A DNA stretch of 23,363 bases, taken from a virus. The stretch covers positions 1 through 23,363 of IMG/VR virus record IMGVR_UViG_3300030103_004042; one strand, 5' to 3'. The notes under the pieces were generated by a model. It did not search any database. It was not told the DNA's origin and saw only the letters and a program-made list of their open reading frames with translations. This document shows positions 22,351 to 23,363 of this stretch, piece after piece (position 1 is the first letter of the stretch; every line of letters begins with the position of its first letter). The position numbers were made by a program, and so were the translations under genes.

Positions 22351-22825
22351 ACAGCGTAAGACTGAGAAAGAGCTTAGCGCCCAAGAGAAAACTAAACGTG
22401 GTTGGTGGTTTAGTGTATTTTTTATGCTCTTGGTCGTTGGGCTCATCCTATTCTTAACTTATGTAGAGATAGTCGAAAAGAACAGAGATGTCTTAGTGGG
22501 TATACTCGGGATGATCACTGGCTCGATCTCATCGATGATGGCTATAGCCTCAGGTCGAGATCCGTCTGAAGTTGAAGACCTCAAGGACAAGCTCGCATCA
22601 GCCAACGCTGACAGAGAAGCATTGATAGGCCGGTTGAGAGATGCACAGATTCAGATGCAACTTAGCAGAGAGCAGATATCAGAACTACAGACCGCAGTCA
22701 TAGAGAAGCTGTCCATCTTTTCAGGTGAAAGACCGATTAAGACAAAAGATCCTGACAAGGTAATACTACCCCCTACGGTTGAGGAGTGGTTGCCTGAAAT
22801 TGATTCTGTGGACAGAGGTGACTAA
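22334..22825 (+). CDS. Two-helix membrane / coiled-coil protein coupled to the cyclase
   Basis: A 163-residue protein overlapping the cyclase gene by 17 bases. A charged N-terminus is followed by a strong membrane segment (WFSVFFMLLVVGLILFLTYV, about residues 25-44) and a second weaker hydrophobic segment (about 53-72, with ILGMITGSISSMMAIA). A long coiled coil with QMQLSREQISELQTAVIEK and a Pro-rich acidic tail complete it. No cyclic-nucleotide-binding domain is recognisable. Small phage membrane proteins of this type near portal genes are often holin-like or of unknown role. Coupling to the cyclase makes it a candidate partner, but no domain proves this. Confidence 0.6.
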   Translation: MAQDIKQRKTEKELSAQEKTKRGWWFSVFFMLLVVGLILFLTYVEIVEKNRDVLVGILGMITGSISSMMAIASGRDPSEVEDLKDKLASANADREALIGRLRDAQIQMQLSREQISELQTAVIEKLSIFSGERPIKTKDPDKVILPPTVEEWLPEIDSVDRGD

Positions 22826-22840
22826 AATCTGTATTCTCGC

Positions 22841-22870
22841 CTATGCAAGCGTGACACACTCACGTCATAG
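22841..22870 (+). promoter_or_regulatory. Leader hairpin ahead of the portal gene
   Basis: Nested arms CTATG/CATAG (22841-22845 and 22866-22870) and CGTGA/TCACG (22850-22854 and 22860-22864) make a bulged stem with a five-base loop. It stands eight bases before the portal ATG and just before the GGGG ribosome site. There is no T run, so it looks like a translational or processing element and not a terminator. Confidence 0.55.
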
Positions 22871-22878
22871 GGGTCCAT

Positions 22879-23363
22879 ATGATAGACGAACAGAGGCCAC
22901 CCAAACACCTTAAAGCACTGCACCCACGTTTAGGGGTGAAAGGGATTTCAGGTACTCAACTCTCTGGTGGTAACATCACCGGCAAAGAGAACAACCCTCA
23001 GCTCACTGGCCTCAATTGGGTCACTGAAGCTGAAGAGATGATGAGGACTGATCCCATAGTCAGACGATCTTGGCACATGCTAAGACAGACTCTCCTCTCT
23101 GCCTCCTGGCGTTGGGAGCCTGGCGTTGAGAATGATGAGGTAGCTGATGAGCTCGCTAGATATGCCAATGAGTGTTGGGGCCTAGATGGATTCTCAGGCC
23201 AGATGTCTATCTCATGGGAAGAGCAACTTGCTTACCTCCTAGAGTTTATACCCTTGGGATATCGTTACGCTGAAGAGGTCTATAAAGTCGGGCCAGACTC
23301 AGACGGTAGAATCAGAGTGTGGCTGTCACACTATGCAGATCGTGAGCCATCAGCGCACTCACA
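22879..23363 (+). CDS. Portal protein, N-terminal part (cut by window end)
   Basis: The frame from the ATG at 22879 is open to the window end, giving about 161 residues. GGGG lies eight bases upstream. The segment EAEEMMRTDPIVRRSWHMLR followed by SWRWEPG and by LLEFIPLGYRYAEEVYK matches the opening of DUF935-like (Mu gp29-type) portal proteins, where an N-terminal loop region precedes the dodecameric wing and stem. The portal is the DNA entry vertex of the head and docks the terminase encoded to the left. Four unrelated genes separate the two here. Confidence 0.7.
   Translation, partial: MIDEQRPPKHLKALHPRLGVKGISGTQLSGGNITGKENNPQLTGLNWVTEAEEMMRTDPIVRRSWHMLRQTLLSASWRWEPGVENDEVADELARYANECWGLDGFSGQMSISWEEQLAYLLEFIPLGYRYAEEVYKVGPDSDGRIRVWLSHYADREPSAHS

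Noticed and set aside
22260-22457. Small frame spanning the end of the cyclase and the start of the membrane protein gene
   Set aside because: Both real genes in other frames have motifs or membrane segments and proper starts. This frame has neither.
1-23363. Integrase, attachment site, tRNA or insertion sequence
   Set aside because: No tyrosine or serine recombinase motif, tRNA fold or terminal inverted repeats with transposase were seen. The repressor-like gene alone does not prove a temperate phage.

Overview
The window is a densely packed segment of a tailed double-stranded DNA phage genome (or prophage). It carries large and small terminase, the start of a portal gene, tail hub and fibre genes, lysis genes and a replication block. 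A free-standing endolysin with several membrane or coiled-coil proteins of spanin and holin type suggests a Gram-negative host, but the host cannot be named from the sequence. All three stop codons are used, so the standard code applies, and genes commonly overlap by 1-60 bases. No integrase, tRNA, rRNA, CRISPR array or insertion sequence was seen. Lifestyle is therefore open, although a possible repressor/divergent-promoter switch is present.

Layout. Positions 1-10483 (+) hold minor tail proteins, a 1019-residue tail hub/tip protein, a CHAP-like endolysin and a holin-like protein. Then come a repeat-rich tail fibre, three small proteins resembling one another at their C-terminal ends (probable receptor-binding or fibre-tip proteins), and three membrane/coiled-coil proteins of possible lysis function. 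Positions 10465-12707 (-) form a leftward operon: an acidic protein, an XRE-type regulator, a single-pass membrane protein and a RecT-like annealing protein. Positions 12708-12834 hold overlapping divergent promoters centred on a perfect palindrome. Positions 12835-14519 (+) are a lambda-like replication module: an O-like initiator whose gene contains seven iterons, followed by a DnaC-type AAA+ helicase loader. After a structured control region come a ribbon-helix-helix protein, SSB, a GHKL ATPase, two unknown genes and a basic protein made of four exact 23-residue repeats. Small terminase, another unknown gene and large terminase follow.

Between large terminase and portal, which are commonly neighbours in phages, sit four genes: ThyX, dCMP deaminase, a class III nucleotidyl cyclase with a hydrophobic C-terminal segment, and a two-helix membrane/coiled-coil protein. 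The first two supply dTMP by way of dUMP. The last two look like a nucleotide-signalling pair and are the best candidate for an undescribed system. Head genes lie beyond the right end. Because tail genes open the window and the portal closes it, the map is probably circularly permuted or continues on both sides.

The most notable observations are the cyclase/membrane-protein pair, the 23-residue repeat protein resembling eukaryotic STPR DNA-binding domains, the in-gene iteron origin, the overlapping divergent promoter switch, the GHKL ATPase, and a shared leader (AGAGAGAGATTATG) in front of three genes in two operons.
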